Assembly: GCF_036850765.1 (NCBI RefSeq)
Contig: NC_089491.1
Location: forward strand, 186,785,520 to 186,849,519
DNA length: 64,000 nucleotides
Direction: 5' to 3'
Source of the DNA: Saccopteryx bilineata
Lineage: Eukaryota; Chordata; Mammalia; Chiroptera; Emballonuridae
Both the position numbers and the translations under genes were made by a program. Below are positions 41,501 to 46,931 of this stretch, piece after piece (position 1 is the stretch's first letter; the number at the start of each line of letters is the position of its first letter). The notes below the pieces were generated by a model that saw only the letters and a list, made by a program, of their open reading frames with translations, was not told the DNA's origin and made no database searches.

Positions 41501-44500
41501 AGCAACCATGACAGATCAAGCAATTCAGTCTCATACTATCCATCACCAGAACGCTGCAGCCCTGCGTAAAGTTTCAACTTTCTTGGGAAGCAGCACGGCA
41601 GATTGTTAAATCTTGTCCAAAGTGCCCTATATTACAATCTGTCCCTTCGTTTGGAATTAACCCTCGAGGACTCCTACCGGGACAACTTTGGCAAATGGAT
41701 GTTACTCATATACCTTCGTTTGGCAAACAATCCTTTGTCCACGTTACAGTAGATATTTATTCTGGATTTATAGTAGCCTCTGCCAGAACAGGAGAGGCTG
41801 CTAAACATGTTATAGCTCATTGCTTGTATGCATTTTCTATTATTGGACTTCCTAAACTGATTAAAACTGACAACGCTCCTGCATATGTAGGAAAAGCATT
41901 TACTACATTTTGTCAGACTTTTGGACTTGACCTAAGGACGGGAATTCCTTACAATCCCCAGGGTCAAGGCATTGTAGAGCGTGCACATCAAACACTTAAA
42001 AAACCAATTGGAAAAAATTAAAAAAGGGGAATTATACCCTCAAACTCCTGCTTCTTTGTCATGCTCTTTTCACTTTAAATTTTTTGAATACTGATGTACA
42101 GGGTCATTCAGCAGCAGAGAGACTCTGGAACCCTGCAAGGAAAGCCTTCCCTGAAGTGCGATGGAGGGACCCACTCACAGGAATCTGGCAAGGGCCAGAC
42201 CCTGTTCTCTTATGGGGCCGAGGATATGTGTGTGTTTTTCCTAGGTCTGCTGAAGCTCCTCGGTGGATCCCTGAACGACTGGTGAGACACCATGATTCTA
42301 GATGAGAGACTCACTTCACAAGAGCAATTGCATAAGAGTTACTATGCTCTTTTCCCTTTCTCAATTATTATCTAATTTTTTTTAATGTTTTAGATTATTT
42401 TATTTTCCTGATCCATTGCTTGAAAAGAGGGCGAAAGGGGGGCCTGATTTGGGTATTGCTGAATAGAAATCTCATACGGCCGTCTTGAGATTTTTCGAGA
42501 GAGATCTGTTTAGTATATATCCTTAATACGTTCCTATTAAGGTAGCCCTACTTAAGATCAAGCAGGCCATAGTTTAATCTCTAAAACCCCAGGTTTCACT
42601 CTTGATTTGTGTGATTGTATGTGAAGTCTTTGTTTAATGTCTAAGTGTTTTTTTTTATAAGGCCTGAATTAAGTCCTTACATGAAAAGTAATGATGATAA
42701 TAGTTTTGGAAGTGCCGGCTGTAGTATTGAAAACAAAATGGGAATAATTTCATTTCCCTATATAAATATAATTTTGTTTGGAATAAGTAGAGCACGCTCA
42801 TTTTGGATCCAAAAGACTTGCTGATTTGGCCAGGCTGCTCCAGGCCACAAGTGAAAGGCTTGAAGCAGCATAGATTTACATAATAAAGGTGTAAAGATTT
42901 TTTTTGCTGTAGAAGAATAATGAAGATCACAATGGGATTTTTCAGTTTTGATATGTACTCTCTAAAGTGCCTGTTAATTAATGTTAAGGGGGTGTTTTGA
43001 TAAGTGTGGGAATGTTGTTTGGAGGTGCTTTTACTCTATTTTTGTTAAAAGTTAACAAAGTCAAGAATTTCTTGCAATATTTGAAGTAAAAATATTGTAA
43101 AGTGTGATTCAATTGTAAATAATATAAAAAGAAAGGGGGGGGGGGAGCCATGTCCTGGAGCTCCTGCAGGTCTACCCTGTTACGCTTTTTACTTCAAACA
43201 GTTTATCTTGAATGCTGATGTACAAGAGATGCCCAAATTTTTGTCCTGCAAACTACTACCCTTTTTTTTTTACTTTTATTTGATTCCAGCTAATGACACT
43301 GTTTTGTTCTTTTCTGAATAGCTCCAGATATATAGGCAGATAGGGACTCTCAAGCCCCTCAGCGAGATCTTCTGAGCATGGCTTTTAAGGTACCAAGAGG
43401 CCAAAAAAGCCCAAAGGAGATCAGGTAAAATACTAGCTCTTGGCATACGCCCTCAGAGGCTCCAACGCTCCAACTGGAACTTCATCAGGGCCCTGCTTCA
43501 ATAGTGGAAAGGATGGTCATTTAAGCCAAAGCCTGCCAGGCTTACATGCCTTTGCTGTGAGGAAGAAGGGACACACTGGAAGGTAGGCTTCCCCCTCACT
43601 CCTCTAAGGGAGGGTTCAGTCTCTTCCAGCCCTGCTCCAGCCACCTGTGACCTAACCTTGCCCAGAATACTGGGATTTGCCACTGAAGGCTAAAAGGTGC
43701 CCAGGGCCGTCAGCCCCATCTTCGACACTGTGGACGAGCCTGGGGTATTCCTTCCAAGTAGCTGGTAGACTGGTCTCATTTACACAAGAGTCATTTAACT
43801 AGGTCTTGCCTGAATATTCAGGTTTTTTATTCTTCCCTCGAAGATCTCTGTTGTGGGTATTGATAGTCCTGTTTTCTGCTGCTTTGATTAATATATAGTC
43901 TTTCTTTTATTCCTCCTGCCTCAATGCCCCACTCATAGTTTAGGCTAGGACCTACTCCTAATTCAGAGCTCCTTTTTTCCTTTTTTGCCAATTTACAAAT
44001 TTACCTCTGCCACCCAGCTTAGTGTATCCCAAGGTTCTCCTCACCACTCCATGGCTGTAAAGCTCCAGTATAGGACCCCTGGGTTCATCTTTCCAGTTTA
44101 AAGAAAACGGAAGCTCCGTCTTCATGCGTGCTGCAGATGGCTTTTCCAGTCTACCTGGGTCATTGCCAGCTGGGAAGCAGCGGTCATTGGGACTTTGATG
44201 CTAGCTGCAGAGTGTGGAAGTGTGACAGCAATTCCAGTGCCATGTGGACTTCTCCTGAAAGTGGACTTTTCCTGGACTCCTGCTCCTGTGACAGTTTTTG
44301 ATGGACTGAACTGGGGTTGGGTTGCATTTGCAGAGATTTGGAATGGTGTTGGTGCCAACTTGGACTTGGTGAACACTTTAAGGACATTACTCTTTTATAG
44401 ATTCTTATTGTATTATTAGCTTAAAGAGTTTGCTTAAAGGCTTTAATTACTGTGATGTATTAGTATACTTGTTTTGGGTATCTGTTAGCATTGGCTATAC

Positions 44501-46898
44501 TAATTTTGTGTTTATTCTGTATTTTCTCCGTCTGCCTCCAAATTAGAAAATCAGATGAGTGCAAATCTCCGCACACAAATTAAAAAGAAAAGGGGGATAT
44601 GTTGTGGACCGGTAATGGCAAAAAGCCATTATAGATTCGAGGCTTGGCAGGGGGCTTAAGTTCTACCCCCTCCATCTCCATATTTGGCTTTGATGCTGAG
44701 TGTTTGCACCCACTCCACTTCCTTCCTTGGGTTGCAGGAAACAATATACATACCCTTCCTCTGACTCTGTTTCAGATGTTTGTAAATTTCACTAATGTAT
44801 CCTGTTTTTGCCTTGGGAGAGTTCCTGTCTTAGCCTTTGATGTGCAACTTTGTATCAGGGTCCTTGATTTGCATAGGTCCATATAATAAAGCGAACTGGG
44901 GCTGTGAGGCACTCAGATGCTGCCAGGCAGTTTGAGGAGTCCTCCCGGTCCCATCGGTTTTGTTCTGACAAAGTGTGTTTCCTTAATTCCGCACCGTTAT
45001 TTGGAAGCTGCGCTGGTCCGCGGCAGGGATCCCTTTAATATGTAAATCAGATTATGTCATCCAGAGACCTTCAAATGGCCAGTTAGAAATGTACTTGGTC
45101 CAACCCCTCCCATTATTTTTCTGACCCATCTTCTCTGACACTGTTCATGCTCTCAGATTCAGCTCCCGTGCCTCTTTGCAGTGGCACAAACACGGACAGG
45201 CAGCCTCCACTCTCAGCCTTCCACCCATGACTCTTCCTGTCGAGGGGACTCATTCCTCTTCTTCAGGCCTTTGCTCAAATGTCTTTCTCAATGTAGAGTT
45301 CCCTTCACCATGCTATTTAAAATTGTGATGTCTCCATTCCCTGAAACTCAGTCCATGTGGCTTGATTTTTCTCCACAGTACTTTTCATCACCTCACACAC
45401 ACAAAAATTTACTTTTTTTCTTCCCCACTCTAGAGAGCATGAAAATTTTGTTTTACTCATTGTATCCTAGCATCTGAAACAGTATGCTGTTTGATTTGAC
45501 CTATACGAGGCACCTAGGGTTGTCAAATCCATAGAGACAAAAATAAATGGTGGTTGCCAGGGCTGAGGGAAGAAAAATGGGAGTTAATGGGGACTGAGTT
45601 TCAATTGTGCAAGATGAGAAACTTCTGGATATCTGTTGCACAACAATGTGAATATAGCTAACACTCCTGAACTATATACACTTAAAATGGTTAAGATGGG
45701 CCAACATAGTGACACTCAAAAAAATTTTATCAAATAAATAAAAAAAAGTTTACTTCAAATTTTAAGAATGCTCAGGATTTTTCAAGTTGTAGTCAGGAAA
45801 GCATCACCAGCAGAGTGATTTAGTCTAGAATTTTCCAAACGTGGCTATTCATTAGACTTCCCCTCAAAAGTTGCAAAACTACAGAAGTCTCAGTCAGCTT
45901 TACTTAATCAGCACCTGAAAGTGAGAACCAGGAATTTTTGAAAAGCCTTCAGATGACTCTGATGAACTGCTAGTTTACCTGGAATAAAAGTATGTATCTG
46001 AAATTAGATGACTGTGATCCTATCACAGTCCTGCCGTTTTATGGAGATCTTGAGTGCCTAAACTTTCTGCATCTGTTTTCTTATTCATAAAATGGGAACA
46101 CCTACCTTGACAAAGTTTTAAGAATTAAATGTGAATATAACAGTTTCATTAGTGTCAAGTACAATAAAACAGAGTATTATGGAGTTTAACGAGCTTCAAT
46201 ATAAAAGTTTATACCACAGATACAAATTACTGTAATTAATCCTATAAGATATTTAGAGCCTTAAGTATATACTGTAACATGTAGTGATTAATAACTTTTC
46301 CAGTAAATCCCAAATAAACCAAAGAGAAGAAATTACATACCAACTATAAGGTTAAAAAAAAAAATCAATCTTGAAATATATTTTTCCTCTTACAAATCTT
46401 ACGACAGTAAAAACAAACATCTTCTTGCAAGAACTCAGGAAAGCAGGTGGAAAAATAATAACATTTAAAAGAGTATACCAGACAGATCTAAGACTCTGGT
46501 TATCTATTAAAAATGTACAGTCTAAAATATACAAAATGAATATAAATTTAAACACGGAAGAGAAAAAAGAAAAGGTCAAAACTTTGTTACTATTTAAAAC
46601 CTTGATACTATCTAAAAATAATACTTTACCTGCAGATCCTCACACAAGTGGATAGATTCTTGGAAACTAATTCGGTAAGTTTTTAAGGCTTTTAACTTTC
46701 CCTTCTCTTTACAAGCAGGGCAATACCCATCTGGTGGGATGTTAGTAGAATCATAATTCTAAAAGAGAAATAAAGTAAATTAAAATATAGACAATTCCTA
46801 GATTGTAACAAGTTACAAAATGTTAACTGGAAAAGCAACCAGAAAAGAAGCACAACTTTAACCTAGAAGTATCCTGGCAAGTTATTTTGACCATGGCA

Positions 46899-46931
<33 letters not shown>

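Larger units (their letters stand above)
36939..45025 (+). mobile_element. Betaretrovirus-like (class II) endogenous retrovirus, env-less, young
   Basis: The order is 5' LTR, tRNA-Lys PBS, gag, dUTPase-protease, pol, a 2.3-kb non-coding stretch where env would be, polypurine tract and 3' LTR. LTRs of 426 bp differ at two positions, indicating recent integration. Gag has one frame break and pol two. It is antisense to USPL1 in intron 3. Class assignment rests on the dUTPase in the pro frame, the G-patch-like end of pro, the two -1 frameshift sites, the Lys PBS and the 6-bp duplication. Confidence 0.93.
33402..46629 (-). other. USPL1 intron 3
   Basis: This 13.2-kb intron is expanded by an 8.1-kb provirus plus hAT, L1, SINE and L2 sequence. 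Stretches 33,402-34,280, 34,554-35,500 and 45,971-46,629 contain no gene or element I can name. Confidence 0.7.
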
